Shown: positions 23,385 to 35,823 of the stretch, piece after piece
Layout: each line of letters begins with the position of its first letter
Position numbering within the stretch: the stretch's first letter is position 1
Assembly: GCF_030052815.1 (NCBI RefSeq)
Contig: NC_079501.1
Span: 94,922,017 to 94,986,016, forward strand
Origin: Hevea brasiliensis
Taxonomy: Eukaryota > Streptophyta > Magnoliopsida > Malpighiales > Euphorbiaceae
DNA length: 64,000 nt
Direction of reading: 5' to 3'
Notes under the pieces: model-generated
Database searches by the model: none
Seen by the model: the letters and a program-made list of their open reading frames with translations, nothing else
What the model was told of the DNA's origin: nothing
Program-made: the position numbers and the translations under genes

Positions 23385-26300
23385 TGTCACACTCTACTCC
23401 TCATAAGATGTAACATGATCTCGTAGTATATCTAATAAATTACCGTACTTCGCCTACTGGTAACCCATTAAATAAACTACAAGGGATTTTAAAACCATTT
23501 ACCATCAATTTTTATAGTGGTCGGAACGTTGGATGTTTATTAAAAAGCCTTTAATTGAAATTTTGATTGTGGATTAAATTATCGCCTAAAATCTGGTGTT
23601 ACGAAAATTTTTCAGAATTTCGGCAGAGTGCTGACTGTATTTTGAGAAAACAGTTCTTCAAAACCTAAAAAGAAAAGCACTCCCAATATGTTTTCTCAGC
23701 CACAACTCCAATAAAATCCATTTCACCTCCCAATTCAATCCCATACAAGAAGCTCAATTCGCAATCAAATGCAATTTGATTTAAACCAACATTGAACCAT
23801 CTCATTTCAATCTCACAAATTTTCAATGTAAAGGAAATAAGTTATCATTCACAAAATACAAGAATTTAAATATTTACATTCATTTAAGTACTAAAATTAG
23901 TATAACAAAACTTTATAAGTAATTAAAATCTCAAACTAATATTACAGTAATTTGCATTTGATTACATTCCAAAATAATATTACAAAAGTATTTATGCAAC
24001 TGCTCAAATGAAATTACATACATATAATTACATTATTACATCAGAATCTAATGTACAAGGGTATACCTATAATATACCCGAAGCTAGTCCCAATGTGTCT
24101 TCAAGGCACAGCTTCAAGTGATCTCACTCAGCTGCTCTATCCTTACTTCCACCAGCGACAGCATACAAAGCTATCGTTGAGTGGTGAACTCAGTGGTGCA
24201 CAACTATAATTTAAAATGTAATACAATATACATGGACAAAATTATAACAAGAATTTGGAAATCCTTAAATTCATCAAAATTCCAAAAATCAAAATAAACA
24301 CTGCCAATAATATAAATTATTTGTTCAAATGACCTTGATCAATAATCACAATTTATCAAATCCTAATTAGACATTTAAAATAATCCCATCCATTTATGAA
24401 AATAAAGAGTAAATTTCACTAAAATCAATTTTGCACAAATCTAATTTTAAAAAAACCATTGCTTATTTTTCTAAAAACCATTCTTAATCTCATTAACTTT
24501 ATGCAGGACTAATCGGTAAGGGACAATCTTCAAAGTGATTCTCACTCCCTATGGTCGAGGAGATCGAATCGTGCACATTACATCCATAACAAATTACTTT
24601 CAAAAAGACCAAGTTTAACTTAGATCTAACCTCTGATAAGAGGAAGATCTAAGTATGTGCACGTACCATGGTAATCAAAACAAAGCTAACTCCAATGTCT
24701 CCTCAACAAACGAGGGACAGGTAATAACATGTCAAGCATTTGTAGTGAGATATAAAACAACATCACAATTCAAAGCATAATTTATCCTTTTTCCATGTAA
24801 ATCATTTTCCAATCAAAATTTTTTCAAAGCAAATTTTATTCGATCTATAACAAAAATAAAATTATAACTTATCCATTTCCCAAAACTAAACTCATTTATA
24901 CTATAACACATTTCAATAATTGTTGGAATAAAATAAATTCAATACTTGATAAACATAATACATAAAGAAAATAAAATTATTTAAGCAAATGAAATATGCA
25001 AAATCTTATAAATTGAAGACTAGTTATGCACAAACCTCTTTGTTGACTTAGTTTACCCCATTTTTCATTTTTCCTTCGAATATCCCTTTCCAACTGAAAA
25101 ATATAAATTTAAAGTGCTTCAGCATCCCTTCTCAAACCATTTTTTATAACTAATTCCAATAATTTCATTTTTGCAGACTTATCCTACCCATTAAGGTTTA
25201 TAAATTCGGGTCCTCTACATTTTTGTTTGTAGTGATACTATTTATTATACTATTCAAGTCAAAATATTGACTTTTTCATACTAAATAGGTTTATTAACTC
25301 TAAGTGCACCTACATACCATATTTTGGGTGTCAAATTTGTTAGCATTGATTGTCATTCCAAATTCAAAGCTTCCTAAGAGAAATTGTAAATTTTCAGTTT
25401 TGGATCACTATTTTTTACTGTTCCATTGGTCTGGTTACTGTAGGAATTTGGATAAGTACCCTTCATCAAAGTTGTTCCTTATTATCTTAGCTTTAATTCC
25501 CTTTTTGAATCACTCAATTTGGAGTTTTTTAGCCCAAGTCATGCCTATTTTTCTAAGGCTGGAGGATTGGCAATAACCCAAAAATTCTGGGAAATTTCTG
25601 GTTCTGGTAGTTTTGGTGAACCCAAATTGGCTTAGTTATGGATAGAATTTGGGTTTATATTCTTCATGAAAGTTGTAGTACTATGTCATAGCTTTCTAAT
25701 GGTTCAAAAATCAGGTCATTTGGACCTGCCTAGACCAAGTTATGGCCAAATGAACAAACATTGTTTATTTGGTCATTTTTGTATAGTGACAGTATGCCAA
25801 TTCCGAGTTTGACCTAATTGTTCACTAACTTAAGGTCCTTTTCAGGGCAGGGTTGCTAAATGAAAATTGTGGCATTATGTGTTTAATTTCATCTCCAATT
25901 GGCCTCACACCAATTGGAGTGGCAGAATTACAGTTTTGATCCTTGGAGTGGATTAAGGTCTGGCTGTCCAGAATTGGATCCTTACCAATCTGAATTCAAG
26001 GTCATTCCTCACCATTCCAACACACCCTAATTGGCCCCAATTGACCATTTTGAGTCTCAATTAGGTCAATTTGCCTCAATCTCAAAAATCTCCATTTTTT
26101 TTTTCCAATTCCTCATTGGCCAATAACCCTAATTTCCTACCTCAATTCTTGCAATTAAGGTGTTCTAATCATCTCTACATGCTTAATCAAGCTTACATAC
26201 ATAATTAATTGAGCTAAAACACTTCAACATCTCCTAACCCCATGGCTGCCAAATTTTCACTTCCATCAAGCATGGTTTTCTTTATTTCTAATGAAATTTC

Positions 26301-27244
26301 ATCACATTTAAACTTAAATCCATGAATTTGATAAGAATTTAAGCTTGAAGTTACACTTACCTCAATTTGTGAATTCCCTAGTTCTTCAATTCTCCAATTT
26401 TTCTCTTCTTTCTTGCTCCCAAAGAGTTTATCTAGGTCTAAGGGTGAGATTTAGTGTTGCGATTTGGGGGATTTATGGAAGGCAACCAAAGAAATTCAAG
26501 CTTTTATCCTTTAACAATGGTGGAGAAAATAAAAAGAGAGAGAGATGAGAGAGGGCTACGACTAGGAAGAATAAGACCCTCCTTTTCATTTTTTTTTTCA
26601 TTTAAGTGTATTTATCTTTATTTTGACTTAGTCAAATTAGTTAATTAAATTTATAATTATTTATGAAGTCATAGTTGTATTATCATGATGATGTCATAAA
26701 TTGTTTTAATTTTCATTTCTTTTCTTTTGTTTTTCCATAACTTCTTCAATTTAATTCTATATTTCACAATTTTAATTTCTCACATTTTATTGGACAATTA
26801 GGCTAAGAGTTACTTCTAAGGGTGAATTGACTAATTTGCCCATCGCCGGTCTAATCCGGTTATCAGTAATTCTGTATTTCTTTCGGAACCCTGATCTAAT
26901 TATTTGATTTGGTTCTCTACCTTTTCCTGTGATTTTTATATTTTCTCTAACTTCGCAATAATTCTTAGGCCCGCGGTGCCACAATGCTTCGTAAGAAAAT
27001 AGGGTTATAACTGACCTCGCAGTCACTTCCCGGTACGGTCACCCATCGCTGTGACCCCCGGCTCATTTAACCCATTGTGCTTCGTTTTCTAAATTTTCAT
27101 TTCATCATCATATAGTGGCTATTTATTTTCATTCAGGACTTTCCTAGATAACTTAAATATGGTTCTAATCCTCTTAATTGTCCGGACCGACACCTGTCAC
27201 CGGAACAGTAAAATACACAAGACTATGCATGTAGGGGTGTTACA
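23385..27244 (-). mobile_element. Solo LTR, gypsy type, related to gypsy-2
   Basis: 3860 bp from TGTCACACTC to GGGGTGTTACA, flanked by perfect ATTTA duplications (23380-23384 and 27245-27249). Unit 2 has the uninterrupted site near 48455. There is no primer site, gag or pol. On the minus strand it starts TGTAACACCCC and shares with the gypsy-2 LTR a TGGCAGCCAT segment and a spaced inverted repeat at 25746-25772. An LTR-LTR exchange that removed the interior is the simplest origin. Confidence 0.8.
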
Positions 27245-27249
27245 ATTTA

Positions 27250-27654
27250 CATTAAATTGATAATGTTATTATATAGAATTTTATGTTGTGGTTTGGTTCA
27301 ATCCTAGAAGAATCTTAAACTCTTAACTCTCTGCTTTCACCAATTTTTAGACCAAGCTATGTCTAAAAACCATGGTTTGCACTGATTTTAAATTAAAAAT
27401 CAATAATTTTAATTCTTTGATTTAAAGAGACTAAATAGTGGACGTAATATTTTCAAACATAGAAGATCTAATTTCAACTATCCAAAGAGATTAAATCAAT
27501 TTGTAGGATTTACTTTTGTTCTTACTTTAATTTTGATTTTAATTCAATTTAAGTTAGATTTAAATTTAATTTGATTTTGATTAAATTTAATAATTAATTT
27601 TTTAAAAAAATTAAGATTGATAAGAAATCATATTGAATTATATTAGATCAATTA
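27250..27654. other. Unit 1 AT-rich flank between two solo LTRs
   Basis: Colinear with about 48470-48895 in unit 2. No gene seen. Confidence 0.6.
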
Positions 27655-27659
27655 ATTTT

Positions 27660-28817
27660 TGTAACACTCCGAATTTTTAAATAATTATTTTATGTGTAAT
27701 TATATGTTTTTGACTGGTTTGGTGGGCCTAGGAAAGGCAATATGATATTGTTGTGATGTGGGCCTGAGGCCATTGGATGTAGAAGTGTTGTTCGAGTTGC
27801 CTTACAGGTTAGGTAGGTCCTAAGTACAAAGAAAATTCTGCCAAATTTCTGGCATAAATTTAGGATGTCTTTGACTCTTTAACTTTCTTGTTTTGTTTTA
27901 ATATTAATAAATTCATGAATATAATTTTTTAGGTGATTCGGGTCAACCCTCCTCCTCAGCCCAGCCGCCTCAGTGATCTCCAGTTAATCTGTGAGTAGAT
28001 ATTAATTTTAATTATGATTTCAATATTATTGTATATTTAAGGCATACCCATGCATTCACTTATAAATATATACATATAGCTAAATCTTAGGCACGGTTTG
28101 TATTACATCTTTATTAGATGAAATTGTTGTGAGTGTCACCTTAAGGTAATTTAGAGTTGTGTGCATGTGTCGTTATGGGTGTAGTGTGATATTAGATATA
28201 GGTAGGACAAGTAGAACGGTTGGACCTTGACTCACTGGGACCCAATCTTTTTTTGTGGATAAGTCGGGGTGAGTATGGATTGAGTTGATCTCACTAACCC
28301 CTGCATTTGGATTATTATACTTCATACTTAGGGATGTATTAGCCTTAGATAGTTATAAAAATTATATTTAAAATCAATATTTTACCCTATGAGACGATCG
28401 CTCACTCCTGTTCAACTATTTTTCCCAGGTGACAGGAGGGCTCTTTGACATTAACTTGCTTTTTTTCTCACAGGTTTACCAGTAAAAGTTTTATTATGAT
28501 TTTATTTTCTTATTTTCTAATCTATAACTCTGAATTTGTTAGTAGTGTTCTAATTTTGTTTTGGGACTATAATAATTTATTTCTTTAAAGTTGTAAACAT
28601 ATTATATGGTTATGTTGGTATGTATGGAATGAGTATTTGCTTAGGATTAGGGATCTGAGCTCCCATTGGATTAATATATGTTTGTTTGGGGATTGTGAGG
28701 GTGACCTGAGCTCCTCAGATATTGATATATTGTGATAACAGGTCGAGGTGAGTTAAAAACTTTCCGTTGAATAGTCTAATTTATGGTAGGATTTTGTTTG
28801 TTTATTTCCTTATGACA
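27660..28817 (+). mobile_element. Short solo LTR related to gypsy-1
   Basis: 1158 bp from TGTAACACTCCG to TTATGACA. The flanks ATTTT (27655-27659) and AATTT (28818-28822) fit a 5-bp duplication with one change. The unit 2 site near 48895-48905 is uninterrupted. Its sequence follows the reverse complement of the gypsy-1 LTR in shortened form, for example the ACAGGTTAGGTAGGT and GGTCGAGGTGAGTT-like segments. Confidence 0.7.
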
Positions 28818-29299
28818 AATTTATTTCAATTTAAGTTTAAATATTGTTAAATTGATTCCAATTTTTTTTATTTAATTTTAATTTCATATTAGATCATTGT
28901 AATTATAAATCATAACTAAATCATTAGCAAGGTGGACTTTTAGTTCCATTTTTTTTTATTTTTTTTAATAATTTTAGTTATTTTTTTATTAAATCACTTT
29001 AAAATTCTTAATTAAGAGTATATTTAGTCTTTAATTATATACATGTGTGTACTTCATATTTAAATATCATATAATTAAAAATTGCTAAAATTTATATTAT
29101 ATATGATAGACTTATTTTAATATAAAACTTTAAACTTAAATGAGAAAAGATTTTTTATGACGATAATTGTATATAAAATTATTTTAAAAATCAAAAATTA
29201 AATTAAAACTATACAGAATTGGAAATTTAAATTAAAAAAATACAAAATTGGTTAAAAAAATTCACAGCTTCATATGGGAGGATTTCTATGGTAGGGCAA

Positions 29300-29680
29300 A
29301 GTTATGATCTATTTTTGAGGAGCTTAAATTAGCCTAGCAAAGTGCTTATCGTCGAATCTCTATTGAGAGTGATACTTAATTTGCTTGCTATTTAAATCGT
29401 CGAGGGTATTTCTCCTGCTCTTGCTACCCTTTGATCTATGGTTCATCCCATTCTTCATCTTCCTCCGCTTGATTGGAATGTTAGCATTGTTCATATTTTT
29501 AGAGAAGCTAATGCTTGTGCTGATTGGCTTGTTGGTTCAATTTTATCTCTTCTTATTGCTGTCCAGATTTTGGATGTTCTTCTAGCGGGGCTTTGCTCGG
29601 AGAAATTATTAGGTGCACTCAGTGCACATATATTATCTCTCATAATTATGTGGAGCTTACTCTCCACATCATAAAGAGAA
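29300..29680 (+). pseudogene. RNase-H-like relic, unit 2 (best preserved)
   Basis: In one frame the sequence YRRISIESDT matches the second strand region of plant RNase-H-like domains, then a stop. In another frame 29438-29674 is open and contains LDWNVSIVHIFREANACADWL with the Asp kept. Both halves are from the same domain but are shifted relative to each other, so the gene is dead. It is the least decayed of the three copies. Confidence 0.6.
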
Positions 29681-30021
29681 TTCGCTTTTTTGTAAGAGAG
29701 AGAACATTATTTTTTAGTGCTCCCGATGTATCTAATTATTAGCCCTTTGCCCCTTACTATTGCGCGATGCTAGGGTGTTTCCCACAAGAATGCTTTTTAG
29801 TTTGTTTTGTTTTTGATCTATACTCTCATTTTTAAAAAAATAAATAAAATATTAAAAAAATTTAATTGAAATCGTGCCTAAATTTAATTTAATTCTGATT
29901 CCTAAAATGAAATCAAACCGCATACCGTTCTAAATACTGCCCGCAGATTAGCGTTTTTGTCGGCCTGCGATCGTCGCCGTTTGTTCTCAGCTTGTCAAAA
30001 TTAGACAAGATTCCTTATCCC

Positions 30022-31392
30022 TGTTGTCCCAAAATAGTCCAAGAGGGGAGTGAATTGGACTTTAGCAATTTTTCGACCCTTGCTTGTAGCCTAATGAAAA
30101 ATTGTGGCTTTGTTCAACTAGGTGCTCCTTAATATATAATGACAGTGATATGTATTTCAATAAAGTGTCCCTAAATTGCAATTCAAGCTTTAATCAATAT
30201 TTATAGCAATTTTTAACATAACATGCATCACAAGATATTCAACTAGTTTCTCATCATACTCATAAATCCTCAAATATACCAAGTCAATCTATTCATTCAA
30301 CATTCAATGTCATATATAAAAATTAAATTGCACAAAAGTAAAGAGGTTAAGGTTAGAGAGATCAAACACAATAATTTTTATAGTGGTTCGGCTTAACTAG
30401 CCTACATCCACTCTCTCAAAGAACCCTATTTGAGTCTTCTCTCCACTATTTGCTCTTTTAAAGGCAAGAGACCAAAAGCCCTTTACACTTTTTCAACACT
30501 AAGCTTTTACCAAGGTAGCTTGAACCTTTGACAAGTGCTATCTCAGGTACTCACACTCTCAAGCTTCAATAGGTGCTTGTATAACCTCTCTTAAATGCAA
30601 TTCAAAGTTTTAGTACTCACTCTCACTTAATACAAATTAAGCTATAAAGAAGAGATGAGTAGATTTACCAATGGTAGCTCAAAGACTTTAAAGCTCTTGA
30701 ATGAAAGCAATAAATGAAAAATCAAAGTTGGAGTTCAAATGTAAGCTTTCATCAAGTATAAAATGAAGTAAAGAAGGTGTATTTATAGTCCCAAATCATT
30801 TTAGTCCGTTTGAAATCCTTTTGGAACGTTATACACTCTGCTCAAGACAAAATAACCGTTATTTTGTCTTTTTATGCAAAGTTGAGCAACTCTGATCATT
30901 TAGCAAACTAATGAAATTTTGGCAACAGTAGTAAACTAGTTAGTAAAATAATGTTTTAGCAAACTAATTCAACAACTGCATGTCTCAACTTGTAATATTT
31001 AAAAAATCTGATTTAGACCTTAAGAAAAATATTTTCCAATAGTAATATCCAAGGTCATGATGAGAGAAAATTTTTAAAAGAAAATTTAATTTTGAGCTCC
31101 ATTAGACTAAACTTTCATCTATTCTTTTCACATAAGTCCTAAGACTCAATTTCTAACTCTATATCTTTCATACCTTTACCTTGAGTCTTGGCTTACATAA
31201 TCTTATCCTTTCTCATCTTGGATTTGTCTTGAGATACCTTTGAGTATTCTTCCTCCTTAGATGCAACTTCAAAGATTCTTTATGAATAAGAGAAAGAATC
31301 TACATATCACTTTAAAGTTGGGTTAGATAGATTCTATTTGAGTTTTGTTATCATCAAAATCAATGCTCATTTTGAGCTACACGGGGTCAACA
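30022..31392 (-). repeat. Copia element 3' LTR
   Basis: 1371 bp, TG...CA ends, aligned throughout with 39095-40463. Confidence 0.95.
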
Positions 31393-31408
31393 ATCTCCCC
31401 CTTTTTGA
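31393..31408 (-). other. Copia polypurine tract
   Basis: The minus strand reads AAAAAGGGGGAGAT immediately before the 3' LTR. Confidence 0.85.
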
Positions 31409-31928
31409 TGATGACAAAACTCAATTGAATAAAAAAAAAAAAAGTGTGTGAAAGTTTACGTGAATCCAAGCAAGTTAGTATGCAGAAAGTGTTCCCCCTA
31501 AATATATGCACATAATTTCGAAGAAATTTATTAGCTACACAAAAGCTCCCCCTGAGTTTATGCTATAAAGCATGTTCATAAGATATTCACAATATTCTAA
31601 AAAAAAAATAATATGCACATAAACATGCTTCCATTTTCAAAGTACTTCCATTTGCAAAGTATAAACACATATCCATCCTATGCACATAAACATACTTCCA
31701 TTTGTCAAAGTATAAACACAAGTATAAACACATATCCATCCTGTTCTCCCCATTTTTGTCATCATCCAAAAAGAAAACAGGAGATATTAACCCAAAAAGA
31801 ATCAAGTTAGCCCAAAGTTAAACGCAGTAAGGTAAACAGTAGCAAACTGAAAAATCAATTAGCAATAGTAGCAAACATATTAGTAAACTAAAAATGCAGA
31901 TAGCAAACTAAAGAATCCAGATTATGTT

Positions 31929-33735
31929 CTAATCATTTAGTCTTTTTCTCCTTCGAGTAGCTTTGGAAGGCACCATCTTCTTCCTGGAAGGTTTAGCAGC
32001 AGGTGGCTGAGAACCTTGGTCAGCCAACTGGTCATGCTTCTGTGGCTCATCCTCATCAGAGGGGGTTTGAAGGGCAGCAGCTAGGGACTGGTATGGATTT
32101 GACACCATAGACTTAGATCTTTTTCTACCTTTTCTTGGCTGGAGGTGCAGCAGCTGCATTGAGATGGAGCACTCTCTTGGTGATCCTTTAGAGAGGCTTC
32201 CTTTTGCTGTGTAGAGGCAACTGCAGGTTTTAGAAGTTGTTCACTCTGAGGCTCAACAGCTGGCTCACTTTCAGGTTCTACAACCTGTTCACTACCATGC
32301 TCAATAGGGACATCAGTTGCAGGTCCAACTTCAGGTTCAACAACCTGTTCACTAACATGTTTAACAGGGGCTTCAGCTGCAGGTTCAATTTCAGATTCAA
32401 CCACTTGTTCACTTTCATGTGCCACAGCAGCTGGAGACTCACCAAGCCTAGTACCTTCACCCCCATCAGTATTATGAGCAGAGACTTGAGTAGCAGGAGA
32501 AGAGGCACCATTTGCAGGTACAGTAGTCTCAACTTTAGTTGAGAAACCAGTTTCCCTTGCAAGCTGAAGACCTACAATTATTTTCTTTAATTCCTCATTT
32601 TGAGTAAGCAAATGGCTCACTTTGTAATCAACCACATCCACAAATTTTCTCAGAAGTTCAATAGACTGATGTGTTGTACTAAATTGCTCATTAATAGAAG
32701 TTTTTAGCCCTTGAAGCTCACTCATAAACTCACTTGGAGAATCTGAACCAACTTTAGCTGAGGAAGATCCACCTTTTTCAAACTGTTTCTTTCTTCCATC
32801 AGTATCAGAGTGAATTTCTCTAAGCACAATCAAATCTGTCCTAGAACTTTCCTTAGAGACATTTACATCCAACTCTTTAAACAAAGCAGTCAAGAGATGT
32901 GCATAAGGCAATTTTCCAATCCCATAAGCTTACACATATTCTTGAAAATCAGATAAGCTAAACTCATCCTTACTCTATTAATAATATGCCACATGATGCA
33001 CATATCCTGGTAACTCAAATAGCCATAGCTGCCAGACTTAGGATAGAAAATGTAGTTCACCATACTGTGAATGATTTTAATATGTTGAAAAGCTTTTGTG
33101 CTAGTGGACTTTTCACTGGTGGCAGTGTTGGTAGGAAAAACTTAATTTTCAAACTCGACCAAGTTAAAGCCTGGAACCCTAGCAACATCTCTATGAGTAG
33201 AGATTTTATTTCCATCATTAGGCAATTTCAAAGCCTTAGCAATCATCTCAACAGAAATAACATGCACACTATCATTCAAAACAACTTCAAATTTGTCTTC
33301 GTCATTAACTGTTCTTAGAGTTCCATAAAAGTCTTGAACCAGTCTAGGGTAATAAGCATTTGTACACTCACAAACAGTCATCCATTCTTGAAATTCAAAA
33401 AGTTCTTTGAATTGAAAATTTACCTGACCAAAGTAATCCCATTTGATGAATTTACAATCAAGCAGTGCTTTATCAACAAAACCCGAAGATTGGGCAGCAC
33501 CCTTTTTGCGTTGGGTATCAATCCCGCGCATTTTTCTCCCCATTTTCTTTTCTGGTGCCGATACAGTAGGTTTGACAACCTTAGATGGGTCGAAGGATGC
33601 ACTAGTTGATTCAGGTTCAGGTGTGTTCTTCTTTTCCTTCAATTTCTTCCGTAATGCGGTGACAGGGAGATCTTCAGATGGCGACGAGGACGACGAAACA
33701 GTAGCAGCAGGGGTTTTGTGTTTAGTGCGAGCCAT
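31929..33735 (-). pseudogene. Accessory (env-like position) ORF of the copia element
   Basis: The start at 33735 reads MARTKHKTP. The first 197 residues (to 33142) include a basic Ser/Pro-rich N-terminus, then a globular part with FIKWDYFGQVNFQFKELF and SVHVISVEMIAKALKLP, which resembles the N-terminal domain of 'putative plant transposon protein' families. After a stop, 32081-32911 continues with a helical region and a Glu/Val/Pro-rich part holding about four degenerate repeats around SEQVVEPE. The last piece (31929-32159) is in another frame and ends Lys/Arg-rich. Sireviruses often have an env-like ORF here, but I see no signal peptide or membrane helix, so 'envelope' is a statement about position only. 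Function unknown. Confidence 0.6.
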
Positions 33736-34349
33736 CGATGGGAAATAGAGATTAAGAAGAATGGTGGAATCTAAAATGGCTTTCGATGCAGTGATGAATG
33801 AAGGAGAAATGAGAGAGATAAGCGGTCTGATGAAAATGGGTTAGATTTGCCCAAAAAATTTTGGAGGAGTAGTGCCGTAAGACAGTGCAGAGGAGAGAGG
33901 AAAAATGGGTGACGGTTTCATGTAGTAGAGGTTTAAGTTTCTTGAGTCCCGCGCTTTTCTATTCTAGTGTACCTTATCTGAACTTTTTTTTTTTTATTTC
34001 AAATATGCCTATCTATCTCTATATGCACATATATATATATATATATATATATTTCTATATGTCTAACACAGCACTAAGAATCTGATACAAATGTGAATAG
34101 GTAAGTGCATTGTTTGACGTGTAGAGAGTTTCAAGCACAATCACTTTTTGGTTTGAAATTTGAACAGTACACGATACAGCAAACTAATTTTAGTCATGCA
34201 ACATTAGCATACAACTTAGTAAACTAATTTCTCAAGTACACAAATAAGTTAGCTAATGTTCTTTAGATTTTCTCAGCAAATTTTTATCACAGCAAATTAC
34301 TCACACATTGGATAATATGCAGATATATTAAATTACTATGACTTAAATT
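33736..34349. other. Copia element, untranslated stretch between RNase H and accessory ORF
   Basis: About 610 bp without coding content. It includes an (AT)n run at about 34029-34050 and could carry the promoter or splice site of the accessory ORF. Confidence 0.5.
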
Positions 34350-34622
34350 TCAAGCAAGTGGTTCACTCATACCAATTTTCCTTCTAATTTTACAAAAGGT
34401 TTCCTTATTAAGTGGTTTTGTAAAAATATCAGCAAGTTGATTTTCAGAGGCAACAAATTCTATTTTGATATTTCCATTTTGAACATGATCTCTAATAAAA
34501 TGATGTCTGATCTCAATATGTTTTGTTCTTGAATGTTGCATTGGATTTTTGATCAAGTTTATGGCACTTGTGTTGTCACACCTAATTGGAACAAGATTAT
34601 ATTTTAAACCAAAATCTTCCAA
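34350..34622 (-). pseudogene. Copia RNase H, C-terminal part
   Basis: About 90 residues with typical copia RNase H signatures: IRCDNTSAINLIKNP, RTKHIEIRHHFIRDHV and ENQLADIFTKPL. The preceding part of the domain (ALST...) is separated by stops between 34623 and 34681. Confidence 0.85.
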
Positions 34623-34680
34623 TTATTGTTTCATCCATAAAATTTGAGCAACACAACTACCAAAGACTATATATTACGCC

Positions 34681-35781
34681 TCAATTTGTAGATAAAGCTA
34701 CTGAAGTTTGTTTCTTACTGTGCCAAGAAACTAGTGCAAGACCAAGAAATTGACAAGTACCTGAAGTACTTTTTCTAGCCAATCTACTTCCAGCAAAATC
34801 AGAATCACTATAACTAACAAGATTAAATGATTCACATTTTGGATACCATAAACCAATTGAGTATGTGCCAATGAGGTATCTAAAGATCCTTTTAACTGCA
34901 CTTAGATGGGATTCTTTTGGACATGATTGAAATCTTGCACACAAGGAAACACTAAAGTGTATGTCTGATCTAGATGCAATAAGGTACAAAAGAGAGCCAA
35001 TCATACCTCTATAAAGCTTTGTATCTACTTCTTTACCTTTTTCATCATTGTCCATTTTAATTGTTGAACTCATAGGAGTGCCCATGCTCTTCAAATCTTC
35101 CATTTTAAATTTCTTTAGCATATCCTTGATGTACTTTGATTGATTTATGAAGATGCTATCTTTCATTTGCTTAATTTGAAGCCCAAGGAAGAATGTGAGC
35201 TCACCCATCATACTCATTTCAAATTCATTCTGCATAATCTTAGAAAATTTCTTGCAAAGAGATTCGTTAGTAGCACCAAAAATTATATCATCAACATAAA
35301 TTTGCACAATGAGCATATCATTGTGATGCTTCTTAACAAAAAGTGTTATGTCCACTTTGCCTCTTTGGAAATCATTTTGTAAAAGGAATTTACTAAGTCT
35401 TTCAAACCATGCTCTAGGAGCTTATTTTAAACCATATAAAGCTTTAGTAAGTTTATAGACATGATTTGGATGCTTATGATTTTCAAAGCCTGGAGGTTGT
35501 GCAACATATACCTCCTCATCAATATAACCATTTAAAAATGCACTCTTGACATCCATTTGATAAAGCATAAAATCCTTGTAACATGCAAAGGCAAACAACA
35601 TTCTAATAGCTTCAATTCTAGCAACCGGAGCAAAGGTTTCATCAAAATCAATCCCTTCCTCTTGGTTATAGCCTTGAGCCACTAATCTAGCTTTGTTTCT
35701 AACAACATTGTCTTTTTCATCCATTTTGTTTTTAAAAACCCATTTAGTACTAATAATTGAATGATCTTTTGGTTTAGGCAC
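34681..35781 (-). pseudogene. Copia reverse transcriptase, split by one stop
   Basis: The N-terminal part (35422-35781) has [17 protein letters not shown] and the catalytic Asp in [12 protein letters not shown], ending YGLK. A TAA stop follows at the place where copia enzymes have Gln before APRAW. The second part (34681-35355) carries YVDDIIFGA with the two remaining catalytic Asp residues, the QMKDSIFINQSKYI region and the start of RNase H. All catalytic residues are kept, so the stop is the main lesion. Confidence 0.88.
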
Positions 35782-35823
35782 TAAATTCCAAACTTTATTT
35801 CTCTTAAATTGATTTAGTTCTTC

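Larger units (their letters stand above)
1..28932 (+). repeat. Tandem segmental duplication, unit 1
   Basis: This is the first of three head-to-tail copies. Its first bases match those near 49016, and its right end (about 28860-28932) matches about 48905-49012, where unit 3 starts. Without the four insertions named in the summary (CACTA, gypsy and two solo LTRs) it is about 8.2 kb. It carries an RNase-H-like relic, one peroxidase gene and AT-rich flanks. Boundaries are read by eye and may be off by tens of bases. Confidence 0.85.

Noticed and set aside
25304..25576. 90-codon frame inside the first solo LTR
   Set aside because: No recognisable content, and it lies inside an LTR. The gypsy-2 relatives do not keep the frame as far as I can see.
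32237..32542. Plus-strand and alternate-frame ORFs opposite the copia accessory ORF
   Set aside because: They are shadows of the repetitive minus-strand coding sequence and have no independent features.
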